Assembly: GCF_016863475.1 (NCBI RefSeq)
Contig: NZ_BOOY01000005.1
Location: forward strand, 62,001-126,000
Direction: 5' to 3'
Source of the DNA: Spirilliplanes yamanashiensis
GTDB lineage: Bacteria > Actinomycetota > Actinomycetes > Mycobacteriales > Micromonosporaceae
Length of the DNA stretch: 64,000 nt
Positions 17,919 to 26,775 of the stretch are shown piece after piece. Position 1 is the first letter of the stretch. Each line of letters begins with the position of its first letter. The position numbers and the translations under genes are program-made. The notes under the pieces are model-generated. The model saw only the letters and a list, made by a program, of their open reading frames with translations. It had not been told where the DNA came from and ran no database searches.

Positions 17919-18329
17919 ATGGTCCTGCTACGCCGGGTTATCGGTGACGCACTTCGGGCGCGCCGGCAGGGGCAGCACCGGACCCTGCGCGAGGTGTCGA
18001 CGGCCGCCAACGTGAGCCTCGGCTACCTCTCCGAGATCGAACGCGGCCAGAAGGAAGCCTCCAGCGAGCTGCTGGCCGCCATCTGCGAGGCCTTGGGCGC
18101 CCGCCTGTCCGAGCTGCTCGGCGAGGTCAGCGACACGCTCGCCCTCGCGGAGGAGATGCAGGGCGTGCTCAGCCCGGTCGAGCCGGTGCCGGCGACCGCC
18201 GTGCGCCAGGTCGCCACCGACGGGGACGTGTCGGTCTCCGTGCGCCAGGAGACGCCGCTCAAGGCGACCCTGCGCACCACTCGCACGGTGGGCCGCGGCG
18301 GCAAGCGCGACGTCGTCTACGCCGCCTGA
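17919..18329 (+). CDS. clgR: XRE-family transcriptional activator ClgR
   Basis: A 136-residue regulator with an N-terminal Cro/C1 helix-turn-helix ([22 protein letters not shown], about residues 26-47) and the conserved ClgR core [16 protein letters not shown]. ClgR activates clp protease genes and, in mycobacteria, the psp envelope-stress genes that follow it here too. The ATG at 17919 follows a strong AGGAGG (17907-17912). The C terminus ends VVYAA; terminal Ala-Ala is known in ClgR orthologues as a Clp degradation signal. I could not find a clear ClgR box in the 205-bp upstream spacer. Confidence 0.92.
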   Translation: MVLLRRVIGDALRARRQGQHRTLREVSTAANVSLGYLSEIERGQKEASSELLAAICEALGARLSELLGEVSDTLALAEEMQGVLSPVEPVPATAVRQVATDGDVSVSVRQETPLKATLRTTRTVGRGGKRDVVYAA

Positions 18330-18522
18330 TCGGCGCTGCCCTCGCCGGGTGCCCGGGGTGCGCGTAGCCTCGTAGGCGTCGGGCACCAGGGAGACCCTGA
18401 TATCTCCCCGAGCCCCCTGACGATGCTGGCGTCGGCCTGCCACGATGGAACCTTGCCGCGGGGCGCCGAGCAGGTGTCGGCGGCGCGGTCCGGCTGGGCG
18501 ACTGTGAGGGGATAACGCGGAG

Positions 18523-19410
18523 ATGGCGAACCCGTTCGTCAAGAGTTGGAAGTACCTGATGGCGCTGTTCGGCGCCAAGGTCGACGAGTACGCCGACCCC
18601 AAGGTGCAGATCCAGCAGGCCATCGAGGATGCGCAGCGTCAGCACCAGACGCTCGTCCAGCAGGCGGCGGCCGTCATCGGCAACCAGCGGCAGCTCGAGA
18701 TGAAGCTGAACCGCCAGATGGGCGAGGTCGAGAAGCTGCAGGGCATGGCCCGGCAGGCGCTCGTCCTGGCCGACCAGAAGCGCGCCGCGGGCGACGAGGC
18801 GGAGGCGCAGAAGTTCGAGCAGACCGCGCAGACGCTCGCCACCCAGCTGGTGTCGGCCGAGCAGTCGATGGAGGACCTGAAGACCCTCCACGACCAGGCG
18901 CTCGGCGCCGCCGGCCAGGCCCGCAAGGCGGTCGAGAACAACGCGATGGTGCTCCAGCAGCGCATCGCCGAGCGCACCCGCCTGCTCAGCCAGCTGGAGC
19001 AGGCGAAGATGCAGGAGACGGTGGCCCGCTCGCTGGAGTCGATGTCGTCGCTCGCCGCCCCGGCCAACACCCCGTCGCTCGACGAGGTGCGCGACAAGAT
19101 CGAGCGCCGGTACGCCAACGCGATGGGCCGCGCCGAGCTGGCGTCGAACTCCGTCGAGGGCCGCATGCTCGAGGTGCAGAAGTCCAGCCTCGACCTGGCC
19201 GGCACCTCCCGGCTCGAGCAGATCCGGGCCAGCATGGCCGGCGACAAGCTCGGCAGCGGCGCCGGCCAGCAGGCCGTCGGCCAGGGCCAGCAGCAGCCGA
19301 AGGCCGCCGCGCCGCAGCACGACCCGGCCAGCGTCGCCCGGCTCGACGAGATCCGGGCCAGCATGGCCGCCAAGGAGAAGCAGGCGGGCGACAGCTCCGC
19401 CGCCGGCTGA
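18523..19410 (+). CDS. pspA: PspA/IM30 envelope stress protein (35-kDa antigen type)
   Basis: A 295-residue, mostly helical coiled-coil protein of the PspA/IM30 (ESCRT-III-like) family that coats damaged membranes. It opens with an amphipathic helix ([20 protein letters not shown]) and has the coiled-coil core [20 protein letters not shown]. Its Gln/Ala-rich tail carries two copies of a RLxxIRASMA motif (about residues 227 and 272), an internal duplication not typical of E. coli PspA. It lies between clgR and pspM, the same clgR-pspA-pspM order as in Mycobacterium tuberculosis. Confidence 0.92.
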   Translation: MANPFVKSWKYLMALFGAKVDEYADPKVQIQQAIEDAQRQHQTLVQQAAAVIGNQRQLEMKLNRQMGEVEKLQGMARQALVLADQKRAAGDEAEAQKFEQTAQTLATQLVSAEQSMEDLKTLHDQALGAAGQARKAVENNAMVLQQRIAERTRLLSQLEQAKMQETVARSLESMSSLAAPANTPSLDEVRDKIERRYANAMGRAELASNSVEGRMLEVQKSSLDLAGTSRLEQIRASMAGDKLGSGAGQQAVGQGQQQPKAAAPQHDPASVARLDEIRASMAAKEKQAGDSSAAG

Positions 19411-19472
19411 CACAGCGCACCGGCCGGGTCCCGCCCGGGGCCCGGCCACCACACCTCGGGGAGGCGGTCACG

Positions 19473-20240
19473 ATGGCGGACGAGCGGGCCCGGTACTTCC
19501 GGCGGCTCCGGAAGTTGCGCGGCAGCGCCCGTCGCTGGAGCGTGCTGGGCGGTGGCCTGGCCGCCGCCGCGACCGTGCTCACCCCGTACGCCGGGATCGG
19601 TCTCGCCGACGCCGCCTGGGCGGCCGCCGCGGGCGCCTCCATCGCGCTGGCCGGCTGGCGCTGGTCCGATCACAAGGTCCTCGCCGCCCAGCCCGCGCCG
19701 CCCGCCCTGCCGCCGGCCGTGCCCGGCCAGAAGCTGGTGGCGTTCGCCGAGCGGTTCCCCGCCGGGCGCACCGCCATCGAGGAGATGCGCCGGCAGAAGG
19801 CCCGGTTCGCGCTGCGCGGCTCGGCCGTCGCCCGCCCCTGGGAACGCCTCGACCGGGCCGCCGCCACGCTGGCCGGCCTGAGCGGGCGGCTCACCGGCCC
19901 CGGCGAGGTCGCCGTGCTGGAGGCTGCCGTCGCCGAGCAGTGGCTGCGCGACCTCGGCCAGCGCGTCGCCAGCGTCGAGCGGGCCCTGCCCGTCGCGCCG
20001 CCCGACCAGCGCCCCGCCCTCGGCGAGGCGCACACCGTGCTGATGGGCCAGTTCGACGAGGGCGTCTCCGCCTACGAGCGGCTCGTCACCGCCGCCGCGA
20101 GCTACGTCGCCGAGGACGGCCGCCCCGTCACCGGCGACCACCCCACGCTCGGCCGGCTCACCGACGCCACCGACCTGCTGCGCGGCGTCGCCGAGGGCCT
20201 GTCCGAGCTGCGCCGCCCCGCGCCCGGTCAGGTCGCCTGA
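19473..20240 (+). CDS. pspM: Phage-shock envelope stress protein PspM-like
   Basis: A 255-residue protein with a charged N terminus (RYFRRLRKLRGSARRW), two transmembrane helices (about residues 26-63) and a long helical cytoplasmic part. Position directly after pspA and this topology match PspM (Rv2743c), which anchors PspA at the membrane. The ATG at 19473 is preceded by GGGGAGG. The 3' end overlaps the convergent nei gene by 13 bp. The assignment rests on context and topology more than on motifs. Confidence 0.75.
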   Translation: MADERARYFRRLRKLRGSARRWSVLGGGLAAAATVLTPYAGIGLADAAWAAAAGASIALAGWRWSDHKVLAAQPAPPALPPAVPGQKLVAFAERFPAGRTAIEEMRRQKARFALRGSAVARPWERLDRAAATLAGLSGRLTGPGEVAVLEAAVAEQWLRDLGQRVASVERALPVAPPDQRPALGEAHTVLMGQFDEGVSAYERLVTAAASYVAEDGRPVTGDHPTLGRLTDATDLLRGVAEGLSELRRPAPGQVA

Positions 20241-21022
20241 GGCGCCGGCTGGCAGCGCGGGCACCAGTAGGTGATCCGCTCGCCCTGGTCGTCCTTCTGG
20301 ATCGCCGCGCCGCAGCGGCGGCACGGCTGGGCGCGGCGCCCGTACACGTAGCTGGTCTCGCCGCGGCGCAGCGAGCCCGTCGTCGTCTGCGTCCAGCGGC
20401 CCCGGTTCGACGCCACCAGCTTCTGCGCCAGCGTCACCACGCCCTCGACGTCCTTGACCTCGCCGACGGGCGTCCACGGCCAGACCCGCCGCATGAACAG
20501 GGTCTCGCACTTGTACAGGTTGCCGATGCCGGCCAGGTTGCGCTGGTCGAGCAGCGCCTCCTGGATCTCCCGGTCCGGCCGCGCCACGATCCGCCGCGTC
20601 GCCTCCGCCGCGTCCCAGTCCGCCCCGAGCAGGTCCGGCCCCAGGTGCCCGACGTGCGACTCCTCCTCGGCCGTGCGGAACAGCGCCAGCTCGTGCAGGT
20701 GGTAGCCGACCGCCACCGCCTGGGCGGTGCGCAGCACCACCCGGATCAGGTGCGCCGGCCGGGCCGCCCACCGCTCGCCCGGCGCGTACGCCCGCCACGC
20801 CCCCTCCATCCGCAGGTGCGAGTGCAGGGTGCGGTGGTCGTCGCCGCGGGTCAGGCGCAGCAGCAGGTGCTTGCCGCGGCTCGCCGACTCGGCGACGGTG
20901 AAGCCGGCCAGGTCGGTGGTGGCCAGCTGCGGCACCCGGAAGTCGGACCTGGTCAGCACGCCGCCCACCAGCGAGCGCTGGAGCACGCGGGCCGTGTTCC
21001 ACACGGTGTCACCTTCGGGCAC
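20228..21022 (-). CDS. nei: Endonuclease VIII-like DNA glycosylase (Fpg/Nei family)
   Basis: A 264-residue Fpg/Nei protein. The GTG at 21022 gives the N terminus (M)PEGDTVW, so proline 2 is the Schiff-base nucleophile and glutamate 3 the acid, the hallmark of Nei. A later start is impossible and the longer open frame is rejected because Pro must be N-terminal. The helix-2-turn-helix has QRNLAGIGNLYKCE, and the C-terminal zinc finger is C-x2-C-x16-C-x2-C (CRRC...CPRC). It removes oxidised pyrimidines and nicks the strand. In other actinobacteria nei also sits beside lhr and recA. Confidence 0.93.
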   Translation of the reverse strand: MPEGDTVWNTARVLQRSLVGGVLTRSDFRVPQLATTDLAGFTVAESASRGKHLLLRLTRGDDHRTLHSHLRMEGAWRAYAPGERWAARPAHLIRVVLRTAQAVAVGYHLHELALFRTAEEESHVGHLGPDLLGADWDAAEATRRIVARPDREIQEALLDQRNLAGIGNLYKCETLFMRRVWPWTPVGEVKDVEGVVTLAQKLVASNRGRWTQTTTGSLRRGETSYVYGRRAQPCRRCGAAIQKDDQGERITYWCPRCQPAPQAT

Positions 21023-21070
21023 ACCCCTATCGTGCCCGGTTAACGGTTCGCCCAGTCCTGTCGGCGCCGC

Positions 21071-21076
21071 TAGCGT
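21071..21076 (+). promoter_or_regulatory. Predicted -10 (TAGCGT) of a leaderless promoter
   Basis: TAGCGT ends 7 nt before the GTG at 21084. The spacer also serves the divergent nei gene. Confidence 0.4.
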
Positions 21077-21083
21077 CGGTGCC

Positions 21084-21827
21084 GTGGACCTCGACATCGC
21101 CACCGTCGCCGACCGCCCCGTCGACCGGGCGCCGCTGGACGGGCACTGGCCGCCGTTCATGACCAACGACCCGACGAGCGGCCTGTACTACGGCTACGTC
21201 GACGAGCACTTCCCCGAGTTCTGCCTCGTGGCGCTCGACCGGGCCACCGGCCGGCCGGTCGCCAAGGCGTACTCGGTGCCGCTGTCCTTCGCCGGCGACA
21301 TCGCCGCGGGCCTGCCCGACGGCGGCTGGGACTGGGCCATCCGGCAGAGCGCCCACGACCGGCTCAGCGGCGCGCAGCCGACGATCGCCTCGGCCCTGGA
21401 GATCCTCGTCCACCCCGAGCTGCGCGGCGGCGGCCTGTCCGGCGTCATGCTGGCCGCGATGCGCGACAACGCCCGCCGGCTCGGCTTCGCCGACCTCGTC
21501 GCCCCCGTGCGCCCCAGCGGCAAACACCTCGAACCCCACCGGCCCATCGACGAGTACGCGTTCGCGACCCGCCCTGACGGCCTGCCCGTCGACCCGTGGC
21601 TGCGGGTGCACGTCCGCGCCGGCGGCCGCATCGTCAACGTCGCCCACCACAGCATGGTCGTGCCCGCCCGGCCGGAACGCTGGCGCGAGTGGACGGGCCT
21701 GCCGTTCGACACCACGGGGCCGGTCGAGGTGCCGTTCGCGCTGAGCCCGGTGCACTGCGACATCGACCAGGACGTCGCCGTGTACGTCGAGCCCAACGTG
21801 TGGGTGCACCACCGCACCGGCGCCTGA
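21084..21827 (+). CDS. GNAT-like acetyltransferase
   Basis: A 247-residue protein with a GNAT fold: EILVHPELRGGGLSGVMLAAM (about residues 111-131) contains R-G-G-G-x-S, a variant of the acetyl-CoA loop. Downstream motifs such as VRPSGKHLEPHRPIDEYAF occur in a family of uncharacterised actinobacterial N-acetyltransferases. The GTG at 21084 is supported by a TAGCGT hexamer 7 nt upstream. It is divergent from nei; the substrate is unknown. Confidence 0.7.
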   Translation: MDLDIATVADRPVDRAPLDGHWPPFMTNDPTSGLYYGYVDEHFPEFCLVALDRATGRPVAKAYSVPLSFAGDIAAGLPDGGWDWAIRQSAHDRLSGAQPTIASALEILVHPELRGGGLSGVMLAAMRDNARRLGFADLVAPVRPSGKHLEPHRPIDEYAFATRPDGLPVDPWLRVHVRAGGRIVNVAHHSMVVPARPERWREWTGLPFDTTGPVEVPFALSPVHCDIDQDVAVYVEPNVWVHHRTGA

Positions 21828-21881
21828 CCCTCATGTCGCCCCGCGGCCTGCCGACGGTCACGGGAGACACCGGGAGAGGCG

Positions 21882-24116
21882 ATGGCGGAACGGGGATGGC
21901 GGGTGCGGCCGCGGCAGCGGGTGCTGCCGCTCGTCGTCGTGCTCGTGGCCGTCGTCGCCGGGTGGGGCGCCTGGCAACCCGTCAACGCCGCCTTCAGCGC
22001 GCAGGCCGCGAACCCCACCAGCACCTTCGCCGCCGGCGAGTTCGACACCGGCCGCCTGTTCGCCTGGGGTGACACCGTCCCCGTCATCTCATCGCCGCAG
22101 CGGATCGGCGCCCTGAGCACGTGGGCCACCGCGGCCGCCGGCAACGAGAACCAGTGCGCCACGCAGACGAACGGGACGCTGTGGTGCTGGGGGCGCAACT
22201 ACGACGGGCGGCTCGGTTCCGGGGACACGGCCAACCGCGTGGCACCGGCGCAGGTGGGCTCGTCCACCACGTGGCAGTCGGTGTCGCTGGGTGACTCGCA
22301 CGGGTGCGCCACCCGCACGGACGGGTCGCTGTGGTGCTGGGGCGCGAACGGCATGGGTCAGGTCGGCGTGGGCAACACCACGAACCAGCTCGCACCGGTG
22401 CAGGTGACCTCCCCCGCGACGACGGGGTGGCTGTCGGTGACCACCGGGGCGCGCTTCACGTGCGCCACCCGCACAGGCGGCGCCCTGTACTGCTGGGGCG
22501 AGAACAACGCCGGCCAGCTCGGCATCAACTCCACCGTCAACCAGAGCACCCCGGCGCTGGTCAGCACGCCGGCGACCACCGGGTGGACGTCGGTGCGGAC
22601 CGGGTTCCAGCACGCCTGCGGCCTGCGCACCAACCTCCTCTTCTGCTGGGGCGACGGCGGGGGCGGGCGGCTCGGGCTGGGCAGCTCCACGCAGCAGAAC
22701 GCGCCGGTGCAGGTGACCGGCAGCACGTGGTCGGCGCTGAGCCTGGGCGCCGACCACTCGTGCGCGCTGCGCACCACCGGCACCCTGTGGTGCTGGGGGA
22801 CCGGCACCGACGGGCGGCTCGGCAACGGCGGGACCACCGACGTGCTGACCCCGGTGCAGGTCGGCGCGGACACGACGTGGCGTGCCGTCACCGGCGGCCG
22901 CTACCACACCTGCGCGGCCCGCACCGACAACACGGCGTGGTGCTTCGGCGACAACCCCGGCGGCCAGCTCGGCGTGGCCGACCTGGCCGACCGGCACACC
23001 CCCGCGCAGGCGGGCTCGGCCACCACCTGGGCGTCCGTGTCGGCCGGCCCGCTGGCACAGCAGACCTGCGGCGTGCGCTCCGACGGGTCCCTGTGGTGCT
23101 GGGGCAACACCGGCGCCTTCGACACCGCACCGGTCGAGGTCAGCGCCGTGCAGACGTGGGAAACACCGAGCACCGGCGAGGACTACGGGTGCGCGACGCG
23201 CACCGACGGGACGCTGTGGTGCTGGGGGCGCAACTGGAACGGGCGGCTCGGCGCCGGGGACAACGCGCACCGGCCGGTGCCCGCGCAGGTGGGCTCGGCC
23301 ACCACGTGGTCGTCGGTGATGGCGGGCATGGCGCACGCGTGCGCCACCCGGACCGACGGAACGTTGTGGTGCTGGGGCCAGAACGCCGACGGTCAGCTCG
23401 GGCTGGGCCACACGACGAACCAGGTGGCGCCGGTGCAGGTGACCTCTCCCGCAGCCACGGGATGGCTGTCGGTGACCGCCGGGGCGTACTTCACGTGTGC
23501 GATCCGCACGGGCGGCGCCCTGTACTGCTGGGGCTCGAACAACGGCGGTCAGCTGGGCATCGGCTCCACCGTCAACCAGAGCAGCCCCGTGCTGGTCAGC
23601 ACGCCCGCGACCACCGGCTGGACGACGGTGCGCGGCGGATGGCAGCACGCGTGCGGGCTCCGGACCAACCTCCTGTTCTGCTGGGGCGACGGCGGCTCCG
23701 GGCGGCTCGGACTCGGCTCGACGGCGCAGCAGACGACGCCGGCGCAGGTGGCCGGCACCGGCTGGTCGTCGTTTGCCCTGGGCGCGGACCACGGGTGCGG
23801 GCTGCGCACCACCGGCGCGCTGTGGTGCTGGGGCGCCGGCGCCGACGGGCGGCTCGGCACGGGCGCGACCACCGATGTGCTGGCGCCGGTGCAGATCGGC
23901 AGCGACACCACGTGGCGCACCGTCAGCGGCGGCCGCCAGCACACCTGCGCCACCCGGACCGGCGGCAGCGTCTGGTGCTGGGGCCACAACGCGACCGGTC
24001 AGCTCGGCTTCGGGGACACCACCACGCGTCTCGTGCCCACCCAGCTGCCCGGCGTGATCGGGCGGCCGGTCATCGGAGGCCCGACGTCCCACATCACGCT
24101 GATGCTGCGCGGGTGA
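21882..24116 (+). CDS. Secreted RCC1-repeat beta-propeller protein
   Basis: A 744-residue protein with an N-terminal signal or anchor (hydrophobic residues 13-37) and 13 RCC1 repeats, each with a WCWG/YCWG/FCWG core followed by GxLG. Repeats 1-6 and 8-13 correspond one to one; repeat 7 is short. The DNA shows the duplication directly: matching segments lie exactly 1035 bp apart (for example 22173 and 23208, 22632 and 23667). Each half would make a seven-bladed propeller, the second lacking or borrowing a blade. RCC1 propellers usually bind proteins or ligands; a surface-binding role is inferred. Every repeat has a cysteine pattern (xCAxRTxGxLWCWG) that could form a disulfide between adjacent strands. 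Confidence 0.85.
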   Translation: MAERGWRVRPRQRVLPLVVVLVAVVAGWGAWQPVNAAFSAQAANPTSTFAAGEFDTGRLFAWGDTVPVISSPQRIGALSTWATAAAGNENQCATQTNGTLWCWGRNYDGRLGSGDTANRVAPAQVGSSTTWQSVSLGDSHGCATRTDGSLWCWGANGMGQVGVGNTTNQLAPVQVTSPATTGWLSVTTGARFTCATRTGGALYCWGENNAGQLGINSTVNQSTPALVSTPATTGWTSVRTGFQHACGLRTNLLFCWGDGGGGRLGLGSSTQQNAPVQVTGSTWSALSLGADHSCALRTTGTLWCWGTGTDGRLGNGGTTDVLTPVQVGADTTWRAVTGGRYHTCAARTDNTAWCFGDNPGGQLGVADLADRHTPAQAGSATTWASVSAGPLAQQTCGVRSDGSLWCWGNTGAFDTAPVEVSAVQTWETPSTGEDYGCATRTDGTLWCWGRNWNGRLGAGDNAHRPVPAQVGSATTWSSVMAGMAHACATRTDGTLWCWGQNADGQLGLGHTTNQVAPVQVTSPAATGWLSVTAGAYFTCAIRTGGALYCWGSNNGGQLGIGSTVNQSSPVLVSTPATTGWTTVRGGWQHACGLRTNLLFCWGDGGSGRLGLGSTAQQTTPAQVAGTGWSSFALGADHGCGLRTTGALWCWGAGADGRLGTGATTDVLAPVQIGSDTTWRTVSGGRQHTCATRTGGSVWCWGHNATGQLGFGDTTTRLVPTQLPGVIGRPVIGGPTSHITLMLRG
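22173..24040 (+). repeat. 1035-bp internal duplication in the RCC1-repeat gene
   Basis: Segments of the first propeller recur 1035 bp later with high identity, for example the WCWGRN codons at 22173 and 23208 and the LLFCWGDG codons at 22632 and 23667. The unit equals 345 residues, seven blades of about 49. Divergence is mostly at single bases, so the event is relatively recent or homogenised by gene conversion. Confidence 0.85.
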
Positions 24117-24129
24117 CCGGCGCGACGGG

Positions 24130-24918
24130 TCAGCGGCGGTCCTCCACCCGCAGCGTGTCGCCGGGCGTCACCGACAGCACCACGGCGGCCCGCCCGCCGT
24201 TCACCGCCACCGCCACCCGGTCCGCGGAGTCCACATAGACCACCAGCTGGCCCTGCCGCGCGTCGGCGAACGTGGCGCCGTGCCGGGCGCTCACCCCGCC
24301 CACCGTCACGTCGGCGCCCAGCCCCGTCAGCGCGGACCCGGTCGCGGCGAGCTGCACGTTGCCGAACCGGTCCACCGTCACCACCTCGGCCTCCACCCAG
24401 CCGTCGCCGTGCGCCGCGCGCGGGTCCGGCAGCCGCACGATCGTCGCCGGGTCGACGGCCGGGCCGGCCTCCTCCAGCGGCGCCCCGCGCGCCAGCCGCG
24501 CCGCGCACGGCACGAACACGTCCCGGCCGTGGAAGGTGCGCGACACGTCCGGCGCGAACCAGTCCGGGTTGGCCAGCTCCGCCGCGGCCGTGATGCCGCC
24601 CAGCGCCTCCGCCGCCCACGGCAGCAGCCCGTTGTCCGGGCCCACCAGCAGGCCGTCCGGGGTGGCGATCGCGATGCCGCGCCGGGCCGTGCCCACCCCC
24701 GGGTCGACGACGGCGACGTGCACGGCAGGCGGCAGGTGCGGCAGGGTCTGCGCCAGCACGTGCGCGGCCCGGGTCACGTCGCCCGGCGGCACCTGGTGCG
24801 TCACGTCGATGACCCGCACCGCCGCCGCCAACCGGCCCAGCACGCCGTGGCACGCCGCCACGAACCCGTCCGACGTCCCGTAGTCCGTCGTCAGGCTCAC
24901 CCATCCGTAACCAGCCAT
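24130..24918 (-). CDS. SAM hydroxide adenosyltransferase (SAM hydrolase, DUF62)
   Basis: A 262-residue member of the DUF62/fluorinase superfamily. The opening LTTDYGTSDGFVAACHGV, then DPGVGTARRGIAI (Asp and Arg) and RTFHGRDVF (His) supply the Asp-Arg-His triad used to activate water, splitting S-adenosylmethionine to adenosine and methionine. The long insertion typical of the fluorinase is missing, so halogenation is unlikely. The ATG at 24918 is chosen over the GTG at 24924 because a minus-strand TACCGT (24930-24925) directly precedes the GTG and leaves a 6-nt gap to the ATG. Divergent from the LLM oxidoreductase. Confidence 0.88.
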   Translation of the reverse strand: MAGYGWVSLTTDYGTSDGFVAACHGVLGRLAAAVRVIDVTHQVPPGDVTRAAHVLAQTLPHLPPAVHVAVVDPGVGTARRGIAIATPDGLLVGPDNGLLPWAAEALGGITAAAELANPDWFAPDVSRTFHGRDVFVPCAARLARGAPLEEAGPAVDPATIVRLPDPRAAHGDGWVEAEVVTVDRFGNVQLAATGSALTGLGADVTVGGVSARHGATFADARQGQLVVYVDSADRVAVAVNGGRAAVVLSVTPGDTLRVEDRR

Positions 24919-24924
24919 GTCCAC

Positions 24925-24930
24925 ACGGTA
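24925..24930 (-). promoter_or_regulatory. Predicted -10 (TACCGT) for the SAM hydrolase gene
   Basis: The minus-strand hexamer ends 6 nt before the ATG at 24918. The divergent gene has the same hexamer at 24959-24964, giving back-to-back leaderless promoters within 54 bp. Confidence 0.45.
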
Positions 24931-24958
24931 GTGGTCCGGCGGTCGGTGCGCTGCGGGC

Positions 24959-24964
24959 TACCGT
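24959..24964 (+). promoter_or_regulatory. Predicted -10 (TACCGT) of a leaderless promoter for the LLM oxidoreductase
   Basis: TACCGT ends 7 nt before the ATG at 24972. Confidence 0.45.
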
Positions 24965-24971
24965 TGCGAAA

Positions 24972-25892
24972 ATGCGCCTCACCATCTTCACCGAGCCCCA
25001 GCAGGGGGCCGCGCACGCCGACCTCGTCCGCGTCGCCCAGCACGCCGAGCAGGCCGGCTACGACGGCTTCTTCCGCTCCGACCACTACCTGGCCATGGGC
25101 GTCGACGGCCGTCCCGGCCCGTCCGACGCGTGGGTGTCGCTCGGCGCGCTCGCCGTGCAGACCAGCACCATCCGCCTCGGCACCCTGGTCTCCTCGGCCA
25201 CGTTCCGGCTGCCCGGCCCGCTGGCCATCACCGTCGCCCAGGTCGACGAGATGAGCGGCGGCCGCATCGAACTCGGCCTCGGCGCCGGCTGGTTCGAGGC
25301 CGAGCACACCGCCTACGGCATCCCGTTCCCGCCGCTCGGCGAACGTTTCGACCGCCTCACCGAGCAGCTGGAGATCATCACCGGCCTGTGGTCGCCCGGC
25401 ACGTTCTCGTTCGCGGGCAAGCACTACCGGGTCACCGACTCGCCCGGCCTGCCCAAGCCCGTGCAGACCCCGCGCCCGCCGATCATCATCGGCGGCGCCG
25501 GCCGCAAGCGCACCCCCGCCCTTGCCGCCCGCCACGCCGCCGAGTTCAACGCCGCCTTCAAGCCCTTCGACCAGGCCACCGCCCTGTTCGACGGCGTCCG
25601 CGCCGCCTGCGCCGAGGCGGGCCGCACCGACCTGCCCGCCCTGTCCGCCGCCGTCGAACTGTGCTGCGGCCGCGACGACGCCGAGGTCCGCCGCCGCGCC
25701 GACGCCATCGGCCGCACCGTCGACGACCTGCGCGCCCGCGGCGCCGCCGTCGGCACCCCCGCCGAGGTCACCGACCTGCTCGGCCGGTACGCCGAGGCCG
25801 GCGCCACCCGCATCCACCTGCAGACCATCGACCTCACCGACCTCGACCACCTCGACCTGGTCGCCGAGGCGGTCGCCCCGCAGCTGCCCTGA
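24972..25892 (+). CDS. LLM-class (F420-dependent type) flavin oxidoreductase
   Basis: A 306-residue luciferase-like TIM barrel. Family features include the N-terminal FFRSDHYL segment, LGTLVSSATFRLPG, MSGGRIELGLGAGWFEAEH (about residues 95-113) and PIIIGGAGRKR. The last segments match TIGR-type F420-dependent LLM proteins of actinobacteria, so F420 rather than FMN is the likely cofactor (inference). The substrate is unknown. The ATG follows the predicted leaderless promoter; a hairpin terminator follows the stop. Confidence 0.88.
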   Translation: MRLTIFTEPQQGAAHADLVRVAQHAEQAGYDGFFRSDHYLAMGVDGRPGPSDAWVSLGALAVQTSTIRLGTLVSSATFRLPGPLAITVAQVDEMSGGRIELGLGAGWFEAEHTAYGIPFPPLGERFDRLTEQLEIITGLWSPGTFSFAGKHYRVTDSPGLPKPVQTPRPPIIIGGAGRKRTPALAARHAAEFNAAFKPFDQATALFDGVRAACAEAGRTDLPALSAAVELCCGRDDAEVRRRADAIGRTVDDLRARGAAVGTPAEVTDLLGRYAEAGATRIHLQTIDLTDLDHLDLVAEAVAPQLP

Positions 25893-25905
25893 CGCCGACC
25901 GTGGT

Positions 25906-25935
25906 CCACTGTGCACCGTCCTCGGTGTGCAGTGG
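25906..25935 (+). terminator. Hairpin terminator after the LLM gene
   Basis: A 12-bp stem (25906-25917 with 25924-25935, including two G-U pairs in RNA) with a 6-nt loop, 13 bp after the stop and just upstream of the next -10. Confidence 0.6.
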
Positions 25936-25950
25936 GCCCGGCAAGATCGC

Positions 25951-25956
25951 TATTGT
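25951..25956 (+). promoter_or_regulatory. Predicted -10 (TATTGT) of a leaderless promoter
   Basis: TATTGT ends 6 nt before the ATG at 25963. Confidence 0.45.
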
Positions 25957-25962
25957 GCGCGC

Positions 25963-26775
25963 ATGCCGGCCGCGCTGCTCCACGTCGCCAGCGACACCAC
26001 CGTCACGGTCGTGTCCCGCCACCGCCTGCGCACCACCGGCGGCCGCGTCACCCGCCGCCGCTGGCCGGCCGTCCTCGAGACGACCAGCACCGTCCCCGAG
26101 GCCGCCGCCCCGCACAGCCTCTGGGCCGCCGCCATAATCACGCTCGGGCCGGTCGCCACCGCGTTCGGCCTCGCCCTGACGGGCACCCCGTGGCCCCTGT
26201 CGGCGGCCGCCGCCGCCATCGTCTTCACCACGGCCACCTGGTACCTGCTCGTCCACCGCCGCCGCCTCCCACCCGCCCAGGACGCGGCGGCGGCCATCAC
26301 CCTCACCGAACACCGCGAACGGGCAGCCTTCGCCAAGGCCCTCACCCACGCCGACGAGATCAGCGCCTCCTGGCCGGCCCTCACCCCGCTCATCGACGTC
26401 CCGCACGTGGAACGCCTCCTCGCCGAGTTCCTGTGGCACCTGGCCGGCATCCTGTCCGCCCGCGAGGACGCCCGCCGCTCGGCCACGGCCTTCATGCTCA
26501 CCACCCCGGCCTCTGCGGACCCGGACCCGAAGTCCCGTCGTGCCGCGGTCACGCGTCGCCTCTCGGCCCTTGACGCCGACGTCGCCCGCCGCCTTACCGC
26601 CCTGTCCGGCGCGGCGGAGGCCGGCCGCATCTACTCCCATCGCCGGAACTTCGACCGGACGACCCGCTCCGTGACCCCGGACCGGCCGGAGGGCCGCCCG
26701 GAGGCGGTCCTGGCCGCGTACCGCGCCCTCGCGACCGCACACGGTGACACCCGCGCGGACCCGATCCACAACTGA
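25963..26775 (+). CDS. Two-TM hypothetical protein (intact paralogue)
   Basis: A 270-residue protein of no family that I recognise. Residues 1-45 form a basic, Thr-rich region (VSRHRLRTTGGRVTRRRW); two hydrophobic helices follow (about 52-75 and 80-96), then a basic loop and a long helical cytoplasmic part with SAREDARRSATAF near 168. It is normally GC-biased. A decayed relative of the same gene lies 0.3 kb downstream, showing that the family was duplicated here. The TIR-WD40 gene follows the pseudogene, so a functional link is possible but unproven. Confidence 0.7.
   Translation: MPAALLHVASDTTVTVVSRHRLRTTGGRVTRRRWPAVLETTSTVPEAAAPHSLWAAAIITLGPVATAFGLALTGTPWPLSAAAAAIVFTTATWYLLVHRRRLPPAQDAAAAITLTEHRERAAFAKALTHADEISASWPALTPLIDVPHVERLLAEFLWHLAGILSAREDARRSATAFMLTTPASADPDPKSRRAAVTRRLSALDADVARRLTALSGAAEAGRIYSHRRNFDRTTRSVTPDRPEGRPEAVLAAYRALATAHGDTRADPIHN

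Noticed and set aside
22173-24040. CRISPR-like array suggested by regularly repeated WCWG codons
   Set aside because: Repeats are in frame, about 150 bp apart and translate to RCC1 blades; there are no spacers or cas genes.
24130-24918. Fluorinase or chlorinase
   Set aside because: Same superfamily, but it has the Asp-Arg-His triad of SAM hydrolases and lacks the fluorinase insertion loop.
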